Assembly (NCBI GenBank): GCA_029866005.1
Contig: JARXAE010000003.1
Coordinates: 124,001 to 188,000 of the forward strand
Reading direction: 5' to 3'
DNA: 64,000 nucleotides
Origin: Fimbriimonas sp.
Lineage (GTDB): Bacteria; Armatimonadota; Fimbriimonadia; Fimbriimonadales; Fimbriimonadaceae
Below, one piece after another: positions 1-7,283 of the stretch. The first letter of the stretch is position 1; each line of letters starts with the position of its first letter. A model generated the notes under the pieces. It did not search any database, was not told the origin of the DNA, and saw only the letters and a list, made by a program, of their open reading frames with translations. The position numbers and the translations under genes were made by a program.

Positions 1-1
1 A

Positions 2-421
2 GTGTTCGTCACCACAACCGAAGGACAGTTTGAAGTTGTTCCAGGTCAGAAGATAATTGATATTGATCAATCGAAGCAGCTTCTGACTGGCTATCAAGGC
101 GGTCTAGAGGTGATCAAGACTAAGGTGAGCACTGGGCGGTCTGGACACCGAACTCCAAACGGAGACTTTAAAACAGGACCCTACAAGTCAAAGATTCATT
201 ATTCTCGACTCTACGACAACGCTCCGATGCCGTACAGCATCCAGGTGGTCGGCAACGTCTTCCTGCACGGTTACAGTTCTGTTCCCAGTTATCCGGCATC
301 TCACGGTTGTATCCGGGTTCCGAACGGACGTTATAGCGCCACCAAGTATCTCTACAACTGGGCCGAGAAAGGCGTGGATGTGAAGATCCACGGTTCTTGG
401 ACTCCGAAAAAGCGGCGTTAG
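2..421 (+). CDS. L,D-transpeptidase (YkuD family), 5' end cut off
   Basis: This periplasmic enzyme forms 3-3 cross-links in peptidoglycan or attaches proteins to it. The visible 139 residues hold the YkuD catalytic core: HG at about 89-90 and SHGCIRVPN at 100-108 with the nucleophile Cys103. An upstream TGRSGHRTPNGDF segment matches the usual strand before the active site. The frame is open at the left edge, so the first GTG at position 2 is probably not the true start, and a signal peptide or binding domain may lie outside the window. The stop overlaps the stop of the convergent phosphoesterase by 4 nt (TTAG). Confidence 0.9.
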   Translation: MFVTTTEGQFEVVPGQKIIDIDQSKQLLTGYQGGLEVIKTKVSTGRSGHRTPNGDFKTGPYKSKIHYSRLYDNAPMPYSIQVVGNVFLHGYSSVPSYPASHGCIRVPNGRYSATKYLYNWAEKGVDVKIHGSWTPKKRR

Positions 422-1302
422 TCAGCCGACTCCCAGTTGATATAGGTGTGGGTGAAGGTTCCGTCCCCCTTCAGTTCGATAATCGGGAAGGCGGGACCAA
501 ACCCTTGGTTCGGTCCGTTCCACCACCCACCGCAAACCGCGCCGGCGCAAATGTAGCTCGTACCTGCATAGTCGACTCGGTCTTGCATGTGGGTGTGGCC
601 ACTGAGGACAAGTTTCACATTTCCGGCTTCGCGGAACAGCTTGACTGCCTCGTAATGGTTGCTCACATGAGAATCAAACGGAATCGGGAAGGCTCGATCT
701 TTGGGCTTTAGATTCGAATGCGCCAAAGACGTCACGGTGAGGATTGGAATGTGGCCGACAACCATTGTTGGAGTGCTCGTATCTTTGAGCTCTCCGGCAA
801 GCCACTCGAGTTGCTCGGGGTCAAGCCAGCCTTTGAAGCCATTGCCGTCCTGGTGGACAGTGTCGAGACCGATGATCTTCCAGCCGTTTTGCTTGTGAGC
901 CCAGAAGCGGCCCGGCATTCCAAAGTGATCGAGAGCCCGCTTTTTGCCGTTCATCACGGATGGGGTCGATTCCCACTGCTCAACATCATGATTACCCAAA
1001 ATCGCTCGAGAGGGCTTTTTGAGCCAGTTACCCATGACTCGCTTCCAGCCCTCGAATTGGCCCTTGATCGTCGGTTCATCTTTGTGATCGATTGCCATGA
1101 GATTGTCGCCGCCAAAGAGCACAAAATCGGCGTTACTGCTTGCGATGTCGATTGCCTCGGAAGCACGCTCCTGGATGAGGGGATCGACGGGAAGATGGAT
1201 GTCCGTGAGATAGCTGATCTTAAAGCTGGCAGGACGAGAGGGAATACCAGGCAGCAGACCGGCGGCAGCCAAACTAAGAGCTTCGCGACGTGAAAGATTC
1301 AT
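418..1302 (-). CDS. Exported calcineurin-like metallophosphoesterase
   Basis: This is a metal-dependent phosphoesterase of the calcineurin-like superfamily; its substrate cannot be read from the sequence. The metal-binding motifs appear in order: TDIH (33-36), GGDN (64-67), GNHD (103-106), GHIP near 184 and GHTH near 236. The N-terminus, MNLSRREALSLAAAGLLPG, looks like a twin-arginine or Sec signal with an RR pair and a hydrophobic stretch, so the protein is probably exported. Its 294 residues are normal for a single-domain member. It stands alone on the minus strand and converges on the L,D-transpeptidase with a 4-nt stop overlap. Confidence 0.88.
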   Translation of the reverse strand: MNLSRREALSLAAAGLLPGIPSRPASFKISYLTDIHLPVDPLIQERASEAIDIASSNADFVLFGGDNLMAIDHKDEPTIKGQFEGWKRVMGNWLKKPSRAILGNHDVEQWESTPSVMNGKKRALDHFGMPGRFWAHKQNGWKIIGLDTVHQDGNGFKGWLDPEQLEWLAGELKDTSTPTMVVGHIPILTVTSLAHSNLKPKDRAFPIPFDSHVSNHYEAVKLFREAGNVKLVLSGHTHMQDRVDYAGTSYICAGAVCGGWWNGPNQGFGPAFPIIELKGDGTFTHTYINWESAD

Positions 1303-1440
1303 TAAGCTTCAAGTTACCGGAACCCAATGATGGGTTGCTACCGTACAATTTTATCGTTCGGTAAACAATTCCGGGCGCTGAGTTACACCAGTAGAAGTCG
1401 CGCAACAATTTGACGTGGCCGTGTAATGCACGATCTCGCT

Positions 1441-1474
1441 CGTCCTGGCCTCAAGCGCCGGGACGCTTTTTTTT
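1441..1474 (+). terminator. Rho-independent terminator on the plus strand, possible sRNA 3' end
   Basis: Arms CGTCCTGGC (1441-1449) and GCCGGGACG (1457-1465) form a 9-bp stem with one G-U pair around a 7-nt loop, followed by eight T residues at 1467-1474. No plus-strand gene lies directly upstream: 418-1302 is a minus-strand gene and 1303-1440 has no convincing ORF. The hairpin may therefore end a small RNA encoded in the gap. It overlaps the stop codon of the minus-strand pseudopilin. Confidence 0.6.
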
Positions 1475-1916
1475 AATAGGACGTGAAAGGCTTCCCTTCC
1501 GTGTCCATTCCGGTCGCAGAACTGAAGATTTGCAGTCGCCCTGTATCCGCTCGCTTCGTGAGAAATGGCAAGTCACTGACGGGGTCCTTGGGCTCAATCA
1601 GCTGCCCTTCGCCATAGGCCATATATGGGCCGTGCCACTCTACCGATTTGTTCCAGGCCCTTTCTTTGGCTTTCAGCCAAAACGATCTCGGTGGACTCTC
1701 GCGTAGCAGATCTTTGACCTCGTCGGGGTAGCCGCCGGTGTCGATGTAGAACTGATCCACCGCCTTGCGGAAGTTTCTCAGCTCGAACTTCAGAGCCGCC
1801 TCTTTTGCCCGGTGAGTCGCGTGCACGAATTTAGGAATCGCTACGACAGTTGCCGTGCCGATCACCGCAGTGGAAATTGCGATCTCTGTGATGGTGAGTC
1901 CTCGCTTGCGGTGCAT
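1473..1916 (-). CDS. Type II secretion / type IV pilus pseudopilin (GspG-like)
   Basis: A 147-residue secreted protein with a prepilin leader: MHRKRG followed by LTITEIAISTAVIG, with Glu at the +5 position after the presumed cleavage site (G6-L7). The following helix (AIPKFVHATHRAKEAALKFEL) and FRKAVDQFYIDTGGYPDEVKDLL match the GspG/PulG pattern, in which a long N-terminal helix is followed by a small beta domain. Unlike the two big pseudopilins further on, it lacks the LFPVFAQAK signature. No other secretion gene is adjacent, so it is probably a minor pseudopilin of a system encoded elsewhere. It lies 54 nt downstream of lysC. Confidence 0.8.
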   Translation of the reverse strand: MHRKRGLTITEIAISTAVIGTATVVAIPKFVHATHRAKEAALKFELRNFRKAVDQFYIDTGGYPDEVKDLLRESPPRSFWLKAKERAWNKSVEWHGPYMAYGEGQLIEPKDPVSDLPFLTKRADTGRLQIFSSATGMDTEGKPFTSY

Positions 1917-1925
1917 ATTGCTTTT

Positions 1926-1943
1926 TAGGTTCCATTGAACCTA
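1926..1943. repeat. Inverted repeat TAGGTTC-N4-GAACCTA between lysC and pseudopilin
   Basis: Seven-base arms at 1926-1932 and 1937-1943 around CATT. No U-tract follows on the minus strand, so it does not look like a terminator. It may be an operator or a processing hairpin for the pseudopilin. The half-site TTGAACCT recurs in other intergenic places of this window (25644, 27797, 60756). Confidence 0.45.
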
Positions 1944-1970
1944 TCGGCAGGAACACGCAACTTTGCGGGG

Positions 1971-3326
1971 CTAGACCACTTCGTGGAGCTTGAACTTTTC
2001 GTGGAGGATTCGGACCGCACGCATCGTCTCAGCTTCGGGGACGAGCATCGAGAGCGAGTAGTCAGAGTCGCTGGTTTGGAGGACGCTGACTTGTCCCTCA
2101 TCTAACGTGCTCAGCACATCAAGGAAGACGCCGGGCTGTTGCATGTAGTCTTGGCCGACGAGGCTAACCACGGTGCAACCTTCTGTCAGGTCTGCACGAA
2201 TTCGGCGGACTTCTCCAAGGGAGGCGAGGAGCTTGACTTGGGTTTCCACTTCGGGGGTGGCGTTGCCAAGTTGGAAGACGTAAACCTTTCGGGCATCTCC
2301 CTCGCCAGCGGGAATTACGAGACCGTCGAGGACGTCTTCGACAATGGGATACTGCTCCCGCGGGACCGCGAAACCAGTTGATTCCGGGTTCACATTGAGC
2401 ATGAATAGCTGAACGCCATAGCGCTCCATAGTCTCGTAGATGCTGGATTCCAAAATGCTTCGATGCGATGCATCGCTAGTGCTGAGATCAAACTGCATGT
2501 AGACGAGCTTTCCGGTGTGAGTCACACCTGTAACTCGACGACCGGGGAACTTGTCTTTGCTGACGATCTCGGTTCCGGGGTCGTCGCTAAAGGTGTTCTT
2601 GACCCAAAGCGGAATGTTGTAGTTCATCGCAATCTCGGCAGCGCGGGGATGGACGACTTTGGCTCCGAGGTGGGCGATTTCGGCGACTTCGTCGTAGGTA
2701 ACTTGGCGCAAGGTAGGGGCGCCTTTGACCGCGTCGGGGTCGGCAGTTTTGACTCCATCGACGTCGGTATAGATTTCAACCGCCTCAGCTTTGAGAGCAG
2801 CGCCGAGGGCGGAGCCGGTGGTGTCGGAGCCGCCTCTTCCCAGCGTGGTGAGCTCGCCGCCTGGAAGGGCACGATCTTCGGAGTAGACTCCTTGGAAGCC
2901 ACAGACGACGGGGATTCCGCCCTGTTCGATGCATCTCACCAATGCCGTCGGATTGATGCTGACGATTCGGGCGTTCCCGAACACCCCGTCGGTTCTGATT
3001 CCGGCCTGGCCGCCTCGGAATGCCATCGCTTTATGACCAAGAGTTTTGAGGGTGTGGGCGAAGACGACAGAAGAGAGAATCTCGCCACAGGCGATGAGAA
3101 GGTCAAGTTCGCGCGGATCCGGCTCAACATCGGGATCAATCTCTCGAAGAAGGTTAATGAAGGTGTCGGTGGCGTAGGGCATCCCTTTGCGGCCGATCGC
3201 GCTTACGACCACGACGGGTTGGATTCCCTTCTCTTTCGCACTGATGACCCGCAAGGCTGAGGTCATTCGGGCTTCGGGCGTGGCGACACTGGTGCCGCCA
3301 AATTTCATGACGCGAATGCGACTCAT
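1971..3326 (-). CDS. lysC: Aspartate kinase
   Basis: Phosphorylates aspartate, the first step to lysine, threonine, methionine and diaminopimelate. The kinase domain opens with MKFGGTSVATPEARM (residues 7-21) and continues with TLGRGGSDTTGSALGAAL and YTDVDGVKTADPD, the ATP- and substrate-binding loops. Two ACT-type regulatory segments fill roughly residues 270-451. Its 451 residues are slightly longer than the usual 400-450 of monofunctional enzymes. The start overlaps the stop of the upstream ACT-domain gene by 4 nt (ATGA), so the two are translationally coupled, and the small protein may act as a regulatory partner. Confidence 0.95.
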   Translation of the reverse strand: MSRIRVMKFGGTSVATPEARMTSALRVISAKEKGIQPVVVVSAIGRKGMPYATDTFINLLREIDPDVEPDPRELDLLIACGEILSSVVFAHTLKTLGHKAMAFRGGQAGIRTDGVFGNARIVSINPTALVRCIEQGGIPVVCGFQGVYSEDRALPGGELTTLGRGGSDTTGSALGAALKAEAVEIYTDVDGVKTADPDAVKGAPTLRQVTYDEVAEIAHLGAKVVHPRAAEIAMNYNIPLWVKNTFSDDPGTEIVSKDKFPGRRVTGVTHTGKLVYMQFDLSTSDASHRSILESSIYETMERYGVQLFMLNVNPESTGFAVPREQYPIVEDVLDGLVIPAGEGDARKVYVFQLGNATPEVETQVKLLASLGEVRRIRADLTEGCTVVSLVGQDYMQQPGVFLDVLSTLDEGQVSVLQTSDSDYSLSMLVPEAETMRAVRILHEKFKLHEVV

Positions 3327-3817
3327 GCGACCTCCTTTTCGATCAACTGTTGGAGCTTAGTGGCGTTGTCTTTCGGAAGAATGATGAGCATTCGGTCATG
3401 CATATCGGTGACATGGTCGACCGCGATCCCCGCGCTGATGGTGCGGCGAACAATTCCTGCGACCATACCTTCTTCGTCGCGCATATTGACTGCGTGCACG
3501 AGGACGATACTACGATCTGTGACCATCTGAAACTGAAGTTCTGCGACCTCGAAAGTTGTTTGGATATCACTCGTTCGTTCGCTAGGGATGACAAAACTCA
3601 TTCCGGTTGGGGTGAGTTTTAGAAAGTCGAGGCTCACTTTAGCGGCACTGACCATTTCGAGCACTCCAATCCGACTTTTGGCGATGGGCTCAGGCAGGCC
3701 GGTGACGTGTACCTGGGTAAAACCATCGCGAACTTCGATACGGCTGATTCCCCGTCGTTTTTCGAAGTCGGTTTCAGCGATCTGGTTCTGAGTGAGAGTC
3801 GTCGGTTCCGTGCTCAT
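3323..3817 (-). CDS. Stand-alone ACT-domain protein coupled to lysC
   Basis: A 164-residue soluble protein related to the C-terminal regulatory part of aspartate kinase. ISRIEVRDGFTQVHVTGLPEPIAKSRIGVLEMV (24-56) resembles the first ACT strand-helix of aspartokinases, and VLVHAVNMRDEEGMVAGIVRRTISAGIAV (about 105-133) a second one. There is no kinase domain. It is first in an operon with lysC, sharing an ATGA overlap. In some bacteria a small aspartokinase subunit with only ACT domains arises from an internal start in lysC; here a separate gene may do that job. This role is inferred, while the ACT similarity is visible. Confidence 0.75.
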   Translation of the reverse strand: MSTEPTTLTQNQIAETDFEKRRGISRIEVRDGFTQVHVTGLPEPIAKSRIGVLEMVSAAKVSLDFLKLTPTGMSFVIPSERTSDIQTTFEVAELQFQMVTDRSIVLVHAVNMRDEEGMVAGIVRRTISAGIAVDHVTDMHDRMLIILPKDNATKLQQLIEKEVA

Positions 3818-3871
3818 TTCTGGTTGCGGCGACTCGGCGTTGAGTCAGGTTCTAGGTTACCTTGAGGGCAT

Positions 3872-3900
3872 AAAAAAAGCCCCGAGCTAAGCTCGGGGCT
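3872..3900 (-). terminator. Rho-independent terminator of the thioredoxin-like gene
   Basis: A perfect 10-bp stem AGCCCCGAGC / GCTCGGGGCT (3878-3887, 3891-3900) with a 3-nt loop is followed, reading on the minus strand, by seven T residues. It sits 17 nt after the stop of the minus-strand gene at 3917-4462 and before the next minus-strand gene (the ACT protein). Confidence 0.92.
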
Positions 3901-3916
3901 TCAATGGGGTCAGGAA

Positions 3917-4462
3917 TTACTTGACGAGCGCTTCGATCGCTGCGCCGACTTCGGCGAGGCCCTTTTCGTCAGCCTTGACGTCGACGAACTTCTGAGCGAC
4001 CTTCCAGTTCTTGTATGCGAACACGGTGTTGGCAGCCTTGAGATTAATCTTGTATGCCTTAACCGAAGGATCTTCTGGGGTGACGTAAGCAACGCTCACG
4101 TTCTTCCATGCCTTTTGCATCATCGGAGCAGCCTTCTCGATCTCTGCAGCAGCAGCCTTAGGAGCAACGATCACGACCATAGCCTTGAATTCCTTGTTGC
4201 CGTACTTTGCCATTGCCTTGTCGAGAGCGCCAGCCATTGCTTGGATGGTCTTCTGGTCGCCGTTGGTGACCCAAGCCTGAACCTGTGGTCGGTTCTGGTA
4301 GGTGCAAGGGAAGCACTGGTCGGTTCCCTTGAGGGCGCCCGAAACATGCTTAGGGTGGAATGGACTAACATTCTCGCCAACATTGAGACCGCTGTTAACG
4401 AAAGCCATTGCCATCGATGCTGCGCCTAGGACGACGCCCGTAATCAAAAGACCGTTTTTCAT
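3917..4462 (-). CDS. Secreted thioredoxin-like protein with a CFPC motif
   Basis: A 181-residue protein with a Sec signal peptide (MKNGLLITGVVLGAASMAMA, 1-20). The mature part has a redox-type motif CFPC at 50-53 in FHPKHVSGALKGTDQCFPC, then a predicted thioredoxin-like alternation of helices and strands (AMVVIVAPKA, NVSVAYVTP, AANTVFAYKNWKVAQKF). It probably acts outside the inner membrane in thiol-disulfide exchange or as a binding protein; the substrate is unknown. A GGAG ribosome site lies about 8 nt before the ATG. It is monocistronic, with its own terminator at 3872-3900. Confidence 0.7.
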   Translation of the reverse strand: MKNGLLITGVVLGAASMAMAFVNSGLNVGENVSPFHPKHVSGALKGTDQCFPCTYQNRPQVQAWVTNGDQKTIQAMAGALDKAMAKYGNKEFKAMVVIVAPKAAAAEIEKAAPMMQKAWKNVSVAYVTPEDPSVKAYKINLKAANTVFAYKNWKVAQKFVDVKADEKGLAEVGAAIEALVK

Positions 4463-4563
4463 GAGTTTTCTCCGCGATAGTTTTTCGCGCTTACTTATAG
4501 TGTATGCGCGGTTATTCTAATCCGTTCCAGTTTTGACGAAAATTTTACGTCCCCGTTCAGTTT

Positions 4564-5418
4564 ATGGGTAAACCGTTGTGCGTGAACGTCTTCATTTCCG
4601 TCGATATTGAGGGGATTACTGGCCTAGTTTCTTGGAGCCAGTGTAGCCGTCCCGATGGCGGTTCCTATGACTATCAGTTTGCTCGACGGATGATGACGCA
4701 CGATGTGAATGCCGCGATTCGCGGCGCTCGGGCAGCAGGGGCTTCTCGGGTGGTTGTGAAGGACTCACATGGGAACTCTAAGAACCTGTTGATCGAGGAT
4801 TTGGAGCCCGGCGTGGAGCTCATTTCAGGACACGGCTCGGGGCGAGATGGGATGATGGAGGGGATCGATTCGTCGTTTGATGCGGCGTTTTTGGTGGGGT
4901 ACCACGCCGGAGCTGGGACGGCTGGTGGGATGATGGAGCACACCTATACGGGTCGGTCGCATCGCCTTTTCATTAATGATGCCGAGATCGCAGAGATGGG
5001 CTTGGCGGCAGGAACGGCAGGACGTTATGGAGTTCCGCTGGTGTTTGTTTCGAGTGATGACAAAGGCTGTGCGGAGGCTTCCGCTTTGATTCCCGGAATT
5101 ACGACTGTAACAACAAAATTCGGATTTGGTCGGTACATGGGACGGTTGCTGCACCCATCCGAAACTGGGCCCGCCATCGAGGCAGGAGCGGCGGCGGCCC
5201 TGCGGGGCCTGACTGCGCCATGGCTTCCTTCGGAGCCGTGCGTTGTTCGATTAGAGGTCAATCGGACCGAAGATGCGGACTGGGCGGCCCGGATTCCGGG
5301 AGTTCGACGATTGGATGGATACTCGGTCGAGGTTTCGGCGGAGACCTATGAGGAAGCCCAAAGCTGGGCGGTTGTGCTCTTGAGCGTCGGGGCACTCGGG
5401 CCAGGGTCGCACGACTAG
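4564..5418 (+). CDS. M55 family D-aminopeptidase (DppA-like)
   Basis: A zinc peptidase of the DppA family, which cleaves D-amino-acid dipeptides and is often tied to cell-wall peptide recycling. The signature FISVDIEGITG (10-20) supplies Asp14 and Glu16 as metal ligands. Further His residues come from KDSHGN, GYHAG and MEHTYTG in the middle, the usual DppA order. Its 284 residues are typical. It has no signal peptide, so it is cytoplasmic. There is no transporter next to it. The gene ends in a 4-nt stop overlap (CTAG) with the convergent DNA glycosylase. Confidence 0.9.
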   Translation: MGKPLCVNVFISVDIEGITGLVSWSQCSRPDGGSYDYQFARRMMTHDVNAAIRGARAAGASRVVVKDSHGNSKNLLIEDLEPGVELISGHGSGRDGMMEGIDSSFDAAFLVGYHAGAGTAGGMMEHTYTGRSHRLFINDAEIAEMGLAAGTAGRYGVPLVFVSSDDKGCAEASALIPGITTVTTKFGFGRYMGRLLHPSETGPAIEAGAAAALRGLTAPWLPSEPCVVRLEVNRTEDADWAARIPGVRRLDGYSVEVSAETYEEAQSWAVVLLSVGALGPGSHD

Positions 5419-6017
5419 AGCTCCAGCACACGCCAGAGGTACCAACTGGCGACCGAGCGGTACGGCTTCCAGGGCTCCGCGAGGGCTTCCATTTGTCTTT
5501 TCCTGGGTCTATCCTCAAGGTTTAGCAGACGCTTCATGCCTTCCTGGACTCCCATGTCGTCCACCGGAAGGACGTCCATTCGTCCGAAGGTGAACATGAG
5601 GAGCATTTCAACCGACCAGCGTCCGATGCCTTTGATTGGGATGAGGCGTTGGATGATCGCTTCATCCTCCATGCCTTCTAACTCTTCGATTGAAGGAATT
5701 GTTGATGCTTTTGCAGCTAAATCTTGTAGATATCCCGCCTTCTGACGCGAGACTCCTACTGCCCGGAGTTCTTCGGGCGAAAGCGAGAGAAGACCCTCGG
5801 GTGGTGGGGCGTCCTGGCCTGGAAAGAGCGCGTAGAGCCGGCCTTTGATCGTACTTGCTGCCTTCGTCGAAAGTTGCTGGTATAGGATTGAGCTCATCAA
5901 GCTCTCATAAACATTGGCTCCGCGGAGGGGGTGGATGAGCTCACAAGGACCAAACCTTTCGACGAGCGGTGCGAAGCGAGGTTCGGCGGCAAGGATGTGC
6001 TTTTCGGCTTCGGTCAA
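5415..6017 (-). CDS. DNA-3-methyladenine glycosylase (AlkA-like, HhH-GPD)
   Basis: Removes alkylated purines from DNA at the start of base excision repair. The helix-hairpin-helix LIPIKGIGRWSVEMLLMF (about 126-143) is followed by DVLPVDDMGVQEG, whose second Asp fits the catalytic position. The C-terminal WKPYRSVASWYLWRVLEL matches the WxPxRSxAxxYLW ending of AlkA relatives. At 200 residues it has only the helical HhH domains and lacks the N-terminal beta domain of E. coli AlkA. It lacks the cysteine cluster of the Nth/MutY group. It is divergently placed from uridine kinase with 45 nt between starts. Confidence 0.88.
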   Translation of the reverse strand: MTEAEKHILAAEPRFAPLVERFGPCELIHPLRGANVYESLMSSILYQQLSTKAASTIKGRLYALFPGQDAPPPEGLLSLSPEELRAVGVSRQKAGYLQDLAAKASTIPSIEELEGMEDEAIIQRLIPIKGIGRWSVEMLLMFTFGRMDVLPVDDMGVQEGMKRLLNLEDRPRKRQMEALAEPWKPYRSVASWYLWRVLEL

Positions 6018-6062
6018 AGTAGCAGGTACGTTACCTCACCCCTGTCTGATAAACTAATCAGC

Positions 6063-6668
6063 GTGCTGATCGCGATTGCTGGTGGGACTGGGTCGGGGAA
6101 ATCGACCTTGGCTGACGCATTGGCAGCGGCGACCGGCGGCGTGGTCATTCGGATCGATGATTACTACCGACCGCTGAATCACCTCACGTTCGAAGAGCGG
6201 GAGTTAGTGAACTTCGACGCTCCGGATGCCATCGACCATGTTTTGATGACCGAGCAACTCTCGATGCTCTTGGATGGCCAGACCATTGAGAAGCCGGTGT
6301 ATGACTTCACGAAACACACCCGCGCGGTCTTTGGAGAGGAAGTGTCGCCTTGCTCAATCATCATTGTTGAGGGGCTGTTCGCCCTCTACTGGGCGGAATT
6401 GAATCAACTTTGCGGAACCAAAGTCTTTGTCGAGACCCCCTATGAACTTCGCTTCATGCGGCGCCTTCGCAGGGACATCGATGAGCGCGGGCGGGATGAG
6501 GACGAAGTGACCACTCGATTCCGCAGCCACGTCAACCCGATGCACGAGCGATTTGTTCAGCCGACATGTTCGAACGCAGATGTCGTCGTGCACGGAGATC
6601 GACCATTGCAGGAGAGCTTGGTGAAAGTTCTTGATCTGGTTGGTAGCGGTCAGGCGAGTCTACTGTAA
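6063..6668 (+). CDS. udk: Uridine kinase
   Basis: Phosphorylates uridine and cytidine in pyrimidine salvage. I take the GTG at 6063, giving VLIAIAGGTGSGKST at the N-terminus, as in known Udk proteins. A longer frame back to 5931 would run into the divergent glycosylase gene. The P-loop GGTGSGKS (7-14) is followed by IRIDDYYRPLNHLTFEERELVNFDAPDAID, the substrate-binding region, and by the RRLRRDIDERGR lid. With this start it has 201 residues, close to the family norm of about 210. It overlaps the convergent DCC gene by 9 nt. Confidence 0.92.
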   Translation: MLIAIAGGTGSGKSTLADALAAATGGVVIRIDDYYRPLNHLTFEERELVNFDAPDAIDHVLMTEQLSMLLDGQTIEKPVYDFTKHTRAVFGEEVSPCSIIIVEGLFALYWAELNQLCGTKVFVETPYELRFMRRLRRDIDERGRDEDEVTTRFRSHVNPMHERFVQPTCSNADVVVHGDRPLQESLVKVLDLVGSGQASLL

Positions 6669-7055
6669 GAACCGGACTCGTTGATCAGGGCTAGGCATGG
6701 CGCACGAATCCGCGCTGCCGAAGAACTTGAGCCGGCGTTTGGCGACGAAGTCGTAGACTTTGTCCCTGAGGATCCCAGGACATATGAGTCCGATCTGACC
6801 TAGTGGTTTCCAGATTCCGCCCATATTTGTCATGAGGCGAAGCACTCCGGTGGACTTAATAAAGAGTTGGGCACCCTCGGCAAGAACCATGGTGCTGATA
6901 TCTATCGGCTTGTTCGGGTTGTCTAAGGCTGCGTAGGTTGAACCTTGAATTGGGGCAAAGCGAACGATTCCGCGCTTGTCGTTGCGCAGACACCACTGCA
7001 CCGTTCGCGAGCAGAGGCCACATTCGCCATCGTAAAACATGATCGGTTGCGACAT
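6660..7055 (-). CDS. DCC-family thiol-disulfide oxidoreductase (DUF393)
   Basis: A 131-residue protein of the DUF393 family. The defining YDGECGLCSRTVQWCLRND lies at residues 8-26, with Cys12 and Cys15 as the redox pair. Members have a thioredoxin-like fold and are proposed to be oxidoreductases; no substrate is established. No signal peptide is visible. The 3' end overlaps uridine kinase by 9 nt on the opposite strand, which makes mutual transcriptional interference possible. Confidence 0.88.
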   Translation of the reverse strand: MSQPIMFYDGECGLCSRTVQWCLRNDKRGIVRFAPIQGSTYAALDNPNKPIDISTMVLAEGAQLFIKSTGVLRLMTNMGGIWKPLGQIGLICPGILRDKVYDFVAKRRLKFFGSADSCAMPSPDQRVRFLQ

Positions 7056-7144
7056 CTATCTCCTTCTACGTTCATTATTCCATTAAGAAACCCAGTACAA
7101 AGCGCGCCGAACCATGCCGCAAGCAGGGCGTTCTACCGATAAGA

Positions 7145-7150
7145 TATACT
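7145..7150 (+). promoter_or_regulatory. Probable -10 element of the tRNA-Ser promoter
   Basis: TATACT lies 18 nt before the first base of the tRNA, so a start near 7157 would leave a short 5' leader. I see no good -35 hexamer at the right distance. This promoter may also serve the transglycosylase gene, which starts only 24 nt after the tRNA. Confidence 0.45.
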
Positions 7151-7168
7151 GAGGTGTCCAAAACGAGC

Positions 7169-7259
7169 GGACAGATGGCTGAGTGGACGAAAGCGCCCGC
7201 CTGCTAAGTGGGTAAGGGATAACATCTCTTCTCGGGTTCGAATCCCGATCTGTCCGCCA
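7169..7259 (+). tRNA. tRNA-Ser (anticodon GCU)
   Basis: The cloverleaf folds fully. The acceptor stem is GGACAGA (7169-7175) with TCTGTCC (7249-7255), then G and an encoded CCA (7257-7259). The anticodon stem CCCGC/GTGGG encloses the loop CTGCTAA with anticodon GCT at 7203-7205, which reads AGC and AGU serine codons. The long variable arm expected of tRNA-Ser follows, and the T-loop is GGTTCGAATCC. The lytic transglycosylase start codon is 24 nt downstream, so the two may be co-transcribed. Confidence 0.97.
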
Positions 7260-7283
7260 GCTTGACCCTCTAAACGACTGAAT

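Noticed and set aside
2463-3260. A 265-residue plus-strand frame inside lysC
   Set aside because: It is the antisense shadow of a well-recognised aspartate kinase and has no domain of its own.
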